From positions 62,001-126,000 of the forward strand of contig NZ_JAQKPV010000007.1 of NCBI RefSeq assembly GCF_028200735.1: 64,000 nt of DNA, given 5' to 3'. Shown piece by piece: positions 1 through 9,041 of the stretch (position 1 is the first letter of the stretch; the number at the start of each line of letters is the position of its first letter). Both the position numbers and the translations under genes were made by a program. The stretch comes from Streptomyces sp. ACA25. GTDB lineage: Bacteria; Actinomycetota; Actinomycetes; Streptomycetales; Streptomycetaceae. Under the pieces are notes generated by a model. It was given only the letters and a program-made list of their open reading frames with translations, was not told the origin of the DNA and ran no database searches.

Positions 1-1
1 C

Positions 2-274
2 GCGACCACCGCGACCTTCCTGCCCATCATGGCGGGCGTGGCCGGCGGCCTCGGGCTGGACCCGATGCTGTTGCTGCTCCCCGTTGCCCTCGCGGCGACC
101 TGTGCCTTCATGCTGCCGGTGGCGACTCCCCCGAACGCGGTGGTGTTCGGCTCGGGGCAGGTCACCATCGCACAGATGATCCGCGGCGGTGTCCTGCTGA
201 ACATGATCGGCGTCGTGCTCGTCACCTTCGCGGTCTACACGCTGGGCATCATCGTCTTCGGCATCAGCCTCTGA
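2..274 (+). CDS. SLC13/DASS-family anion symporter, C-terminal fragment
   Basis: The 3' end of a gene that begins before the window; the open frame runs from base 2 to a TGA at 272-274, about 90 residues. It contains two hydrophobic segments and the small-residue loop MLPVATPPNAVVFGSG between them. That loop (P-V-A-T-P-P-N-A) is characteristic of the sodium/dicarboxylate or sulfate symporters of the SLC13 (DASS/CitT) family, in which it carries the second substrate- and sodium-binding hairpin. The protein therefore probably imports di- or tricarboxylates in the cytoplasmic membrane; the exact substrate cannot be told from this piece. It is followed by a strong hairpin that faces the convergent phosphatase gene. 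Confidence 0.8.
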   Translation, partial: ATTATFLPIMAGVAGGLGLDPMLLLLPVALAATCAFMLPVATPPNAVVFGSGQVTIAQMIRGGVLLNMIGVVLVTFAVYTLGIIVFGISL

Positions 275-282
275 GCCCTTTT

Positions 283-321
283 CCGGCTCGGTCCGGCGGT
301 GCACCCGCCGGACCGGGCCGG
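283..321. terminator. Bidirectional terminator hairpin
   Basis: A GC-rich inverted repeat: core arms GGTCCGGCGG (290-299) and CCGCCGGACC (305-314) are perfectly complementary across a 5-base loop, and the flanks 283-289/315-321 extend the stem to 17 pairs with one wobble. It lies between the convergent symporter and phosphatase genes, so it can end transcription from both sides. Confidence 0.75.
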
Positions 322-327
322 CGGCGT

Positions 328-2289
328 TCAGGGGGCGCCGATCACGCCGCCGTCCGTGCGGCGGATGACGAGGGTGGCCGAGCGGGGCCGGCCCTCGGGG
401 TCGAAGTCCGGCCAGTTGCTGACCGCGCGCGGGTTCTGCGGGGACGGGGTGCCCCAGGCCGCGCTGGACTCACCGGGGTGCTGAACGTTGACGAACATCG
501 TCCGCTGGTCCGGGGTCGTGATCACCCCGGTGATCTCGCTGCCGCGCGGCCCGGTCAGGAAGCGCCGGATCTCACCGGTCCTCGGGTCGGCCGCCAGCAT
601 GGCGTTGTTGCCGATGTTGTCGTAGCCGCGTTCGGCCAGGGTCTGCGAGCTGTTGGAGACGTCGGTCTGAATCCACAGCCGGGCGTCCGCGTCGAACCAC
701 AGACCGTCGGGCGAGCCGAAAATGCTGCTGTCGGTCAGGGTCACCTGCCCGTCGTAGGCGGGGTCACCGGCCAGTACGAAGATGTCCCAGGTGAACATGG
801 TGGCGGTGTGATCGCGGTTCTTCTCCGCCCACCGGACGATGTGGCCGTAGGGGTTGGGTTTCCGGGGGTTGACCGCACCGTCCCAGCCGGCGCCGTTGGT
901 GAGGGTGCAGTAGACGTCCCGGTTCTTCGGGTTGACCGCGACCCACTCGGGGCGGTCCATCCGGGTGGCGCCCAGCGCGTCCGCCGCCTGGCGGGTGCGC
1001 AGCAACACGTCGGCCTGGTCCTCCCATCCGTTCTCCGCGGTGAGCGGGCCCTGTCCGAAGACCAGCGGCAGCCAGCTGCCGGTTCCGTCGTCCTCGAAGC
1101 GAGCAACGTACAGGGTGCCGTGGTCCAGCGGGCTGCGGCCACGGGCGCGGTGCGTCCGCCAGGGCGCGTCGCCGACGAACTTGTAGAGGTAGTCGCCGTT
1201 CTGGTCGTCACCCGAGTAGCCGACGATCCGGCCGCGCGACTCGGTGAGGGTCATGCCCTCGTGCTTGAACCGGCCCAGCGCGGTCCGCTTGACCGGCGTC
1301 GAGTGGGGCTTCTTCGGGTCGATCTCGACGATCCAGCCGAAGCGGTTCGGCTCGTTCCCGTTGACGGCGAGGTCGAAGCGCGGGTCAGCCAGGTGCCAGC
1401 GGTAGCCCGCCCCGGTCGCGGACACGCCGTACCGGGCCTGTTCCTCGGTGGGCCGCCAGGACGGGTCCTCGGTGCCGAAGTAGCCGTTCCAGTTCTCCTC
1501 ACAGGTGAGATAGGTCCCCCAGGGGGTGACGCCGTGCGAGCAGTTGTTCAGGGTGCCCGCCGGCGGATCGGCGGCCCGCAGTTTCGGGTGGTCGGCGGGG
1601 ACCGGGCCGGAGAACTCGACCGGGGTGGAGCCGGTGACCTTGCGGGCGTAGCGGGAGTCGACGACCTGCCACTCGCCGTCGACGAGGGCGATCTCCACCA
1701 CGCTGACACCGTGCGCGGCCAGCGCCTTGGCGACCTTGTCCGCGGTCATCTCCTCGGGTCCGTCGGGGAACAGCAGCCGCTGGTCGACGTACTCGTGGTT
1801 GAGCACCAGCAACCCCCGCCGGTTGCCCTCCCGGCCGCGTCCGAGCGGGAAGAAGTGCATGCCGTCGTGGTGCATGCCGATCTGCTGGGCCTGTTCGGCG
1901 CTCGTGTTGGAGCCGTCCTTCCGCCAGGCGGGGCCGCCCGGCCGGAGCGGAGTGCCCCAGGGGATCAGGGTCCGCACCTCGTATCCCTCGGGGACCACGA
2001 CGGTGTCGGCGGTGGAGGTGGGGACCGGCGCGAAGCCGAGCAGGCCGCTCTTCCCGGAACCCGGGCGGGCCCCCGCCATGCTCTCCGGTCGGCCGACGGC
2101 GGCGGCCTGACCGGTGCCGAGAAGGGATCCTGCGGAGAGAAACGCCGCGGCGGCCGCGGTGCCGCCACGGAGGGCCGCGCGGCGGGACATGTGTGTCTCC
2201 ACGACCTCCCGGAACGACCGGTTTCCGGAAGGGTTGGAGCTGATCTCGTCCGGGTCGGTCTCGGGAAACGCCGGGCGCTGTGCTGACAT
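328..2289 (-). CDS. PhoX-family (DUF839) secreted phosphatase, Tat-exported
   Basis: A 653-residue protein of the PhoX type, calcium/iron-dependent phosphatases that release phosphate from organic esters outside the cell. The N-terminal 35 residues are polar, then a twin-arginine signal follows (MSRRAALRGG, a hydrophobic A/L stretch and an AxA-like site before residue 65). The body has the family's conserved stretches, for example LNHEYVDQ, NNCSHGVTPWGTYLTCEENWNGYFG and FKHEGMTL. The length fits the family. The start ATG at 2289 keeps the Tat motif internal, which is usual for Streptomyces PhoX-like proteins. A possible PHO box lies 70-105 bases upstream. Family assignment is firm; substrate is inferred. 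Confidence 0.88.
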   Translation of the reverse strand: MSAQRPAFPETDPDEISSNPSGNRSFREVVETHMSRRAALRGGTAAAAAFLSAGSLLGTGQAAAVGRPESMAGARPGSGKSGLLGFAPVPTSTADTVVVPEGYEVRTLIPWGTPLRPGGPAWRKDGSNTSAEQAQQIGMHHDGMHFFPLGRGREGNRRGLLVLNHEYVDQRLLFPDGPEEMTADKVAKALAAHGVSVVEIALVDGEWQVVDSRYARKVTGSTPVEFSGPVPADHPKLRAADPPAGTLNNCSHGVTPWGTYLTCEENWNGYFGTEDPSWRPTEEQARYGVSATGAGYRWHLADPRFDLAVNGNEPNRFGWIVEIDPKKPHSTPVKRTALGRFKHEGMTLTESRGRIVGYSGDDQNGDYLYKFVGDAPWRTHRARGRSPLDHGTLYVARFEDDGTGSWLPLVFGQGPLTAENGWEDQADVLLRTRQAADALGATRMDRPEWVAVNPKNRDVYCTLTNGAGWDGAVNPRKPNPYGHIVRWAEKNRDHTATMFTWDIFVLAGDPAYDGQVTLTDSSIFGSPDGLWFDADARLWIQTDVSNSSQTLAERGYDNIGNNAMLAADPRTGEIRRFLTGPRGSEITGVITTPDQRTMFVNVQHPGESSAAWGTPSPQNPRAVSNWPDFDPEGRPRSATLVIRRTDGGVIGAP

Positions 2290-2360
2290 CGGCCGTCCTC
2301 ACTGTGCTCGTGGCCCCGCGGCAACGGGGGGTGAAGGGGTGTTGCCGCGAGGCTAGGAGC

Positions 2361-2393
2361 CGTCAGTGAAGCAGGGAGGCCGACAAAGTGAAC
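2361..2393 (-). promoter_or_regulatory. Candidate PHO box upstream of the PhoX gene
   Basis: On the minus strand, GTTCACTTTGT (2383-2393) and CTTCACTGACG (2361-2371) are related 11-base units exactly 22 bases apart, the spacing of the first and third units of the 11-bp direct repeats bound by PhoP in Streptomyces (GTTCACC-like). A TAGCCT -10-like hexamer (2350-2355) follows, so the downstream unit covers the -35 position. The middle unit does not match, so this is only a candidate. Confidence 0.4.
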
Positions 2394-2464
2394 GCCATGC
2401 CACCTCCGCACATACGGCCGAGCCGAATCCCCCGACTGCCGCAGCCGGGGCCCCGGAAGTGCGG

Positions 2465-3997
2465 TCAGCCCTCCCGTTGCCCGTCGACCCGCCGCGGCAG
2501 GCCGAGCGGGTTGTCCGCACGCAGCTCCGGCGGCAACAGCGCCTCGGGGGTGTCCTGATAGGTCACCGGGCGCAGCCAGCGCTCGACGGCGGTGGCACCG
2601 ACCGAGGTGGAGGTGGAGGTGGTCGCCGGGTAGGGGCCGCCGTGCTGCTGCGCGGCGGCGACGGCGACGCCGGTGGGCCAGCCGTTGACCAGCACCCGGC
2701 CGGCGACCGGGGTGAGCTCGGCCAGCAACCGTACGGCGTCCTCACCGCCGTCCGCGCTTTCCTGGTCGCCGAGGTGCAGGGTGGCGGTCAGGTTGCCGGG
2801 CAGCCGGGACAGGACGGCACTGACCTCCTCGGGGCTCCGGTACCGGGCGACGACGGTGAGCGGGCCGAAGCACTCCTCCAGCAGCAGCTCGTGCGGTCCG
2901 TCCTGGGCCAGCCGTGCGGCGGGAACGGTGAGGAATCCCGGGGTGACGCCGCGCGGCGCGGTGCCCGTTCCCGCGGCGACCGGCGCGTCCACCTCCGGCA
3001 GGGCGGTGCGGGCGCGGACCCCCTCCAGGAAGGCGTCCCGCATCCGGCCGTCGAGGAGCACCCCCTCGGCGGCCTCGGCGACGCGCTCACCCAGCGCCTT
3101 CAGCAGCGCGTCACCCGCGGTGCCCTCCGGGGCGAGGACGAGCCCCGGCTTGGTGCAGAACTGCCCGGTGCCGAGCGTCATCGACCCGGCGAGGCCGGCA
3201 CCGATTCCGTCGGCACGCTCCTCTGCTGCGGCCGGGGTGATCACGACCGGGTTGAGGCTGCCGAGCTCTCCGTGGAACGGGATGGGCACCGGGCGTGCGG
3301 CGGCGAGGTCGAACAGGGCCCGGCCCCCGCGCACCGATCCGGTGAACCCCGCGGCAGCCACCAGGGGGTGCTGGACGAGCTCGACCCCGGCGTCGAAGCC
3401 GTACACCACGCTGACGGTGTTCTCGTCCAGGCCTGCGTCCGCCGCGGCCCGGCGCAGCGCGGCTCCGCAGAGCGCGGAGGTGGCCGGATGGCCGGGGTGG
3501 GCCTTCACCACGACGGGGCAGCCCGCGGCCAGCGCGCTGGCAGTGTCTCCGCCCGGTACGGAGAAGGCCAGTGGGAAGTTGGAGGCGGCGTACACGGCCA
3601 CGGGTCCCAGCGGGACACGGTAGCGGCGCAGGTCCGGCCGGGGCGGGGTGAGGGTCGCGTCGGCGTGGTCGATGATGACGCCGAGGAAGCCGCCGTCGGC
3701 CACCTCGTCGGCGAACGCCCGCAGTTGGCCGGTGGTCCGGCCGAGCTCACCCCGCAGCCGGGGTCCGCCCAGCGCGGTCTCGGCATCGGCGGTCCGCACG
3801 ATCTCCTCCGCCTCGGCCTCCAGCCGGTCCGCGGCCGCCCGCAGCAGCGCGATCCTGGCGTCCCGGCCGGCGAGCCCCGGGACAGCCGCGGCGGCTCCCC
3901 GGACGGCCGCGTCGACATCGGCGGCAGTCGACTCGGTGCCGACCTGCTCCCGCTGTTCCCCGGTTCGCGGGTCCACGCTCCACACTGCTTCTGCCAC
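2465..3997 (-). CDS. Alpha-ketoglutaric semialdehyde dehydrogenase (NADP+-type ALDH)
   Basis: A 510-residue aldehyde dehydrogenase of the subgroup that oxidises 2,5-dioxovalerate (alpha-ketoglutaric semialdehyde) to 2-oxoglutarate at the end of oxidative sugar-acid pathways. Visible residues: Asn140 in ASNFPLAF, Lys165 in VVVKAHPGHP (cofactor), general base Glu244 in FHGELGSLNP and catalytic Cys281 in GTGQFCTKPGLV; the last two motifs are characteristic of this subgroup. It stands alone here, between phoX and an NCS2 permease, but a perfect LacI-type palindrome lies about 95 bases before its ATG. The same operator occurs at the uronate locus 18 kb away, where KdgD would make its substrate. 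I infer that it completes that pathway; family is sure, substrate is likely. Confidence 0.85.
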   Translation of the reverse strand: MAEAVWSVDPRTGEQREQVGTESTAADVDAAVRGAAAAVPGLAGRDARIALLRAAADRLEAEAEEIVRTADAETALGGPRLRGELGRTTGQLRAFADEVADGGFLGVIIDHADATLTPPRPDLRRYRVPLGPVAVYAASNFPLAFSVPGGDTASALAAGCPVVVKAHPGHPATSALCGAALRRAAADAGLDENTVSVVYGFDAGVELVQHPLVAAAGFTGSVRGGRALFDLAAARPVPIPFHGELGSLNPVVITPAAAEERADGIGAGLAGSMTLGTGQFCTKPGLVLAPEGTAGDALLKALGERVAEAAEGVLLDGRMRDAFLEGVRARTALPEVDAPVAAGTGTAPRGVTPGFLTVPAARLAQDGPHELLLEECFGPLTVVARYRSPEEVSAVLSRLPGNLTATLHLGDQESADGGEDAVRLLAELTPVAGRVLVNGWPTGVAVAAAQQHGGPYPATTSTSTSVGATAVERWLRPVTYQDTPEALLPPELRADNPLGLPRRVDGQREG

Positions 3998-4070
3998 CGC
4001 GTACTCCTCTGCTGGACAGGGCTGTTCGAAATCACGAACGGTATCTGCACATGCGAATGCCTGCCCGGAC

Positions 4071-4076
4071 CCTATA
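4071..4076 (-). promoter_or_regulatory. Probable -10 element of the semialdehyde dehydrogenase promoter
   Basis: Read on the minus strand this is TATAGG, 74-79 bases before the ATG. A TTGCAG -35-like hexamer (4092-4097) lies 15 bases upstream of it and falls inside the LacI-type operator, an arrangement suited to repression. The 15-base spacer is short. Confidence 0.4.
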
Positions 4077-4090
4077 GGGGACCGCGCCCT

Positions 4091-4108
4091 CCTGCAAGCG
4101 GTTGCAGG
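4091..4108. promoter_or_regulatory. LacI-type operator 1 (semialdehyde dehydrogenase promoter)
   Basis: Perfect 18-bp palindrome CCTGCAA-GCGG-TTGCAGG with 7-base arms and the AANCGNTT centre typical of LacI-family sites. It is the best match to the palindrome repeated at 22212, 22277, 30924 and 32816. It lies in the 298-base gap 3998-4295, in which I see no gene; the rest of that gap shows nothing else. Confidence 0.75.
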
Positions 4109-4295
4109 CGAACGCGCTCCTCACCACCGCCTTCCTGCGCAGCGCCCTGCGCCCCGAGGACACCGGCTGGAAGGCGGCGGCCACCGCACCGGAGGAAGAC
4201 CCCGCCCCCTGGGGCATCCGCAGAGCAAATGGACCGGGCGACTCGTCCGCCGGCAGCACCCCGTGCGCCGGGAGACTTCCACGCCAGCAGCGGGG

Positions 4296-5774
<1,479 letters not shown>

Positions 5775-5935
5775 CGGGGACCTTCGGCGCTGGGTGACGG
5801 GGAGTGCGAACGGAGGGATTCTCCCTGCTCAAAGATTTCCTCCAGGTTTCTCCGGACCACCCGATGCCGCTCCGTTATCCAATCGAGCCGTTCCGGCGAG
5901 CCGGTACGCGAGGCCGGATCCGGAGCGCAGCCGGT

Positions 5936-5982
5936 CCGGTACTCCCAGGGACCGGATACCACCGGGCCGGATACTCCCGGGG
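5936..5982. repeat. Three imperfect 15-16 bp tandem repeats
   Basis: CCGGTACTCCCAGGGA (5936), CCGGATACCACCGGG (5952) and CCGGATACTCCCGGGG (5967) follow one another. Arms CCGGTCC (5931-5937) and GGACCGG (5949-5955) can also pair. The block lies just past the stop of the serine hydrolase and upstream of the permease, both read on the minus strand, so it may act as the hydrolase terminator. No gene is seen in 5775-6032. Confidence 0.45.
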
Positions 5983-6032
5983 CCGGCCGCCCGGGAGCGT
6001 GCCGCGGACGTGCCGGTGGCCCCGCCGGGCGG

Positions 6033-7208
6033 TCAGTCCGTGCCGGGCGCCGGAGTCGCGCCACGGGCGGCCAGCGCGCAGCGGCGGGCGACCGCCGCGA
6101 GCCGTGCGGCTTCCGGCCCCGCGCCACCCGGGTACGGGAAGCGGCGGCGCACATAGCCGAACGCCAGGCCGCTGCGCGGATCGGCGAAGCCCATCGAACC
6201 CCCGGCACCGTCATGGCCGAAGGCCCCGGCCCCCTGGGAGGGCAGGTCCACCATGAATCCGAGGCCGTAGACGCGGTGCATGTGCAGCACCAGGTCGTGG
6301 CCGGCCGAGTGCGGCTGGGCGATCCGGGCGACGGTCTCCCCGGCCAGCAGCGGGGGCCGGCCGTCCACTCCGCTGACCGCCGCGGCATACATCCGGGCCA
6401 GCCCCCGGGCGCTGCCCACGCCGCCGAAGGACGCCGGGCCGGCTGCCCTGATGACGCGGTGGTTGGGGAGCTCCTCCAGAGCGGGGACCCCGGGATGGTG
6501 CAGGTTGGCGGCGATCGCACCCAGGCTGTCGGGCACCGGGAGAGCCGCCTCCCACTGCCGGCGCTGCTCCGGAGTGGGCCGCATCGGCAGGATGCCGGCC
6601 ACCCGCGGCTCGTACCGCTCCGGCAGGCCGAGGAAGAACTCCAGACCCAGGGGCCGCTGGAACTGCTGCTCGAAGCACTCCTGGAGCGACCTTCCGGTGG
6701 TCCGCAGCACGACCTCACCGAGCAGTGCGCCGAGGGTGACGCCGTGGTAACCGAAGGCGGAGCCGGGACGCCAGTACGGACGGTGCGCGGCGACCCGCTC
6801 GGCGACAGTCCGGTCGTCGGCCAGCTCCTCCAGGGAGAAGCCCGCCTCGGTGCCCACCGCGCCCGCGCGATGGGAGAGCAGCTCCCACAGCTTCACGGTG
6901 TCCTTGCCCTCGGCAGCGAACTCCGGCCAGTAGTAGGACACCTCACGGTCCGCATCGAGGATGCCGTCCTGCAGCAGCAGGGCCGCGACCAGGGCGGCTG
7001 CGCCCTTGGACGAGGAGAAGACGCCGAGCAGGGCGTCCCCGGCGAGATCGGGGCCACCCCACAGGTCGGCCACCGGCACGCCGTCGGCGAAGACCGCGAC
7101 CTGCGCGGCGTGGTCCGGGCGTTCCCGCAGGACGGCGGCGAAGGCCTCCCGGACCGGCTCGAACTCCTGCGACACCGTGCCCTGCACCCGACCGGACACT
7201 GCACTCAT
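6033..7208 (-). CDS. Serine hydrolase of the beta-lactamase class C/esterase EstB family
   Basis: A 391-residue protein with the penicillin-binding-protein fold family signature: nucleophile Ser in SSSKG (S-x-x-K) near residue 65 and a downstream YHG motif in FGYHGVTLGALLGEVV, like the Tyr-containing second motif of EstB-type esterases. No signal peptide is visible, so it is probably cytoplasmic and acts on an ester or amide rather than as a secreted beta-lactamase. The start ATG at 7208 was chosen because MSAVSGRVQG begins the conserved part and a purine-rich AGGGAGAGAG stretch precedes it; the frame is open further upstream but reads as low-complexity sequence. Substrate unknown. Confidence 0.82.
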   Translation of the reverse strand: MSAVSGRVQGTVSQEFEPVREAFAAVLRERPDHAAQVAVFADGVPVADLWGGPDLAGDALLGVFSSSKGAAALVAALLLQDGILDADREVSYYWPEFAAEGKDTVKLWELLSHRAGAVGTEAGFSLEELADDRTVAERVAAHRPYWRPGSAFGYHGVTLGALLGEVVLRTTGRSLQECFEQQFQRPLGLEFFLGLPERYEPRVAGILPMRPTPEQRRQWEAALPVPDSLGAIAANLHHPGVPALEELPNHRVIRAAGPASFGGVGSARGLARMYAAAVSGVDGRPPLLAGETVARIAQPHSAGHDLVLHMHRVYGLGFMVDLPSQGAGAFGHDGAGGSMGFADPRSGLAFGYVRRRFPYPGGAGPEAARLAAVARRCALAARGATPAPGTD

Positions 7209-7317
7209 CTGCTGCTCTCTCTCCCTCTTGCCCGACCGCTTCCCGGCCGGTTCCGGAACGCCTGCCCGTCCGGCCCACCGCAACCGGTTCGGCGGGCGGG
7301 GACAGCCGGGCCCCCCG

Positions 7318-8859
7318 TCAGGTGCGGGCGCGGGCCTTGAACGCCGCCCTGCGGGCCTCTTTGGCCACCTGCTTGTCCGGGTGCAGACGCCCCATGGACT
7401 CCAGCACCTCGACCACCGCGGGGTGGTCGGTGCGCCTGGCCCGGTCGAAGAACCCGCTGTGCTGGTCCACCAGACCCTGCACCAGCTCACGCAGTTCCAC
7501 CGGGTCCTCCTCGCCGGCGAACAGGGACAGCTGGGCGGCGAGGGTGTCGATGGTCAGCCAGAAAATCATGTCCTCGGACGGCAGGGGCACTTCGGACGCC
7601 CCTCGCTCACTGAGCCAGACCCGGGCGAGGCCCCCCAGCTCGCTGTCGTCGAGGACCTCACGGACCGCGGGCTCCGCCCCTCCGCCGATCAAGGACATCA
7701 CCAGCTGGCAGCTCAGCCGCCGGGCGGGGCCCTCCGGATCAGTGCCGCGGGCAGCGGCCAGCAGGTCACGGGCAGCGGCCAGCTGGTCCCGGCCGTCCAG
7801 CCACTGTTCGGCCTCCGCGCGGGCCGCCGTCTCGGGATGGCGCCCGAGCACCCCCAGCAGCGTCCCGGCATCCTCCTCGGAGAGATCGCCGACGGCCGGG
7901 GCCTCCAGCCCGGCGTCGAGCATCCGCTGCCGGACCCCGTACAGCCCGAGCGGGGTCAGCCGCACCTGGCCGTACCGGGTGAGGTCCTCGTCCTCGTCCT
8001 CCGTCACTCCGGGCCCGGGGTCCCCGTCCTGCTCGTCCAGGATCAGCGCGTCATCGACCGGATGGTAGTCCAGTGCGCCGGTGTCGGCGAGGACGCGGAA
8101 CTGCCCGTCCAGCTTCATCATCGTCGCGGAGACCTCCTCCAGCACGCTGTCGGAGGGCTCGTCCATGTCCTCGGGAACCACCATGGAGGCGGCGACCACC
8201 GGGAGCGGAACCATGGCGCCCGCTGCCACCGTCTCGTCCGTGGCGGCGAGCAGGTAGAGATTGCTCAGCGCACCGTCGAGGAAGTCGCTTTCCTGGTCCG
8301 GGTCCCAGTCCAGGGCGCCGAGATCGATCGCCGCCGGGTCGATCCGACCGTCCGCACCGAGCGCACCGTCGAGGTCCCCGATCAGCTCCTCGAAGCTCGG
8401 GGTGGAGGCGTCGGACAGTACGGCGTCCAGACCACCGAGCCAGACCTCCAGCACGTCATCCGGAGCGCCGGCGGTCAGCCTGGTCAGCTCCTCGCCCGGC
8501 GCGGCGGTGCCGATCGCGGCCTCGGATTCGCCCTCCGGTCTCGCGGTCTCCGCCCCGGACGCGGCCCCGGGCTCACCGGTCTCCTCGATCTCCACCAGCC
8601 CGGTGTCGACCGCGAAGTTCCATGCCTCGGCGGTGAATGCGGCGCCGTCCCGCCCGGCGTCCAGACCGAGCCGGCCGACCGCCTCCCGCAGTCCGGCGGT
8701 CAGCAGCTCACCGCCGGCTCCGACCGGGACACCGGGCTCCGCCCAGCGGGCGAGCCGCACCGCACGGGAGAGCAGCGGTGCGGCGAGGGCGTCCCGGGCG
8801 AGCTCGGCGTCGGAGGGCAGCCGCACGGGCGGCACGGTGGGACGGTCGTCACCGGACAT
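7318..8859 (-). CDS. Conserved actinobacterial protein of unknown function
   Basis: A 513-residue, acidic, largely helical protein; no signal peptide or membrane segment. I do not recognise a catalytic motif. The N-terminal half contains helices rich in Ala/Leu/Glu, a linker rich in E/G/S/A (around 105-130) and a very acidic insertion TEDEDEDLTRYG; the C-terminal part ends with an HEAT-like run (ELVQGLVDQHSGFFDRARRTDHPAVVEVLESMGRLHPDKQVAKEARRAAFKARART), suggesting helical repeats and protein-protein contacts. The start ATG 8859 has AGGAG ten bases before it. I recall similar proteins in Streptomyces genomes, but no known role. It reads convergently with nothing and is probably transcribed before the serine hydrolase. 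Confidence 0.7.
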   Translation of the reverse strand: MSGDDRPTVPPVRLPSDAELARDALAAPLLSRAVRLARWAEPGVPVGAGGELLTAGLREAVGRLGLDAGRDGAAFTAEAWNFAVDTGLVEIEETGEPGAASGAETARPEGESEAAIGTAAPGEELTRLTAGAPDDVLEVWLGGLDAVLSDASTPSFEELIGDLDGALGADGRIDPAAIDLGALDWDPDQESDFLDGALSNLYLLAATDETVAAGAMVPLPVVAASMVVPEDMDEPSDSVLEEVSATMMKLDGQFRVLADTGALDYHPVDDALILDEQDGDPGPGVTEDEDEDLTRYGQVRLTPLGLYGVRQRMLDAGLEAPAVGDLSEEDAGTLLGVLGRHPETAARAEAEQWLDGRDQLAAARDLLAAARGTDPEGPARRLSCQLVMSLIGGGAEPAVREVLDDSELGGLARVWLSERGASEVPLPSEDMIFWLTIDTLAAQLSLFAGEEDPVELRELVQGLVDQHSGFFDRARRTDHPAVVEVLESMGRLHPDKQVAKEARRAAFKARART

Positions 8860-9041
8860 GACGGTGGGCTCCTAGCGGGGGAGGGCTGTGAAGGTCCCAG
8901 CCTAGACACGTTTCCGCCCGCACGTCCGGTTCACCGGAACGCCGCCCCACCGCCCCCCGGGGTCCGTTGACAAGTACCCCGCACTGGGGGAGCTTTACGC
9001 GCGTAGAAGTGTCGCCGCACCCGTGTTCGCCGGAGGTTGAC

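Noticed and set aside
478..2286. Long plus-strand open frame of 602 codons opposite the PhoX gene
   Set aside because: It mirrors the minus-strand gene, has G/R/V-rich composition with no domain, and exists because high GC removes stop codons in the antisense frame.
7276..7293. Sixth possible LacI-type site, ACCGCAA-CCGG-TTCGGCG, upstream of the serine hydrolase
   Set aside because: Only the left half and the core match; the right arm TTCGGC lacks the TTGCAG/TTGTAG seen in the other five. Probably chance in GC-rich DNA.
8967..9041. Upstream start (TTG 8967) for the secreted nuclease
   Set aside because: It would put 25 extra residues before a normal signal peptide and has no ribosome site; TTG 9042 has GGAGG five bases upstream. 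TTGACA at 8967-8972 could be a -35, but no convincing -10 follows.
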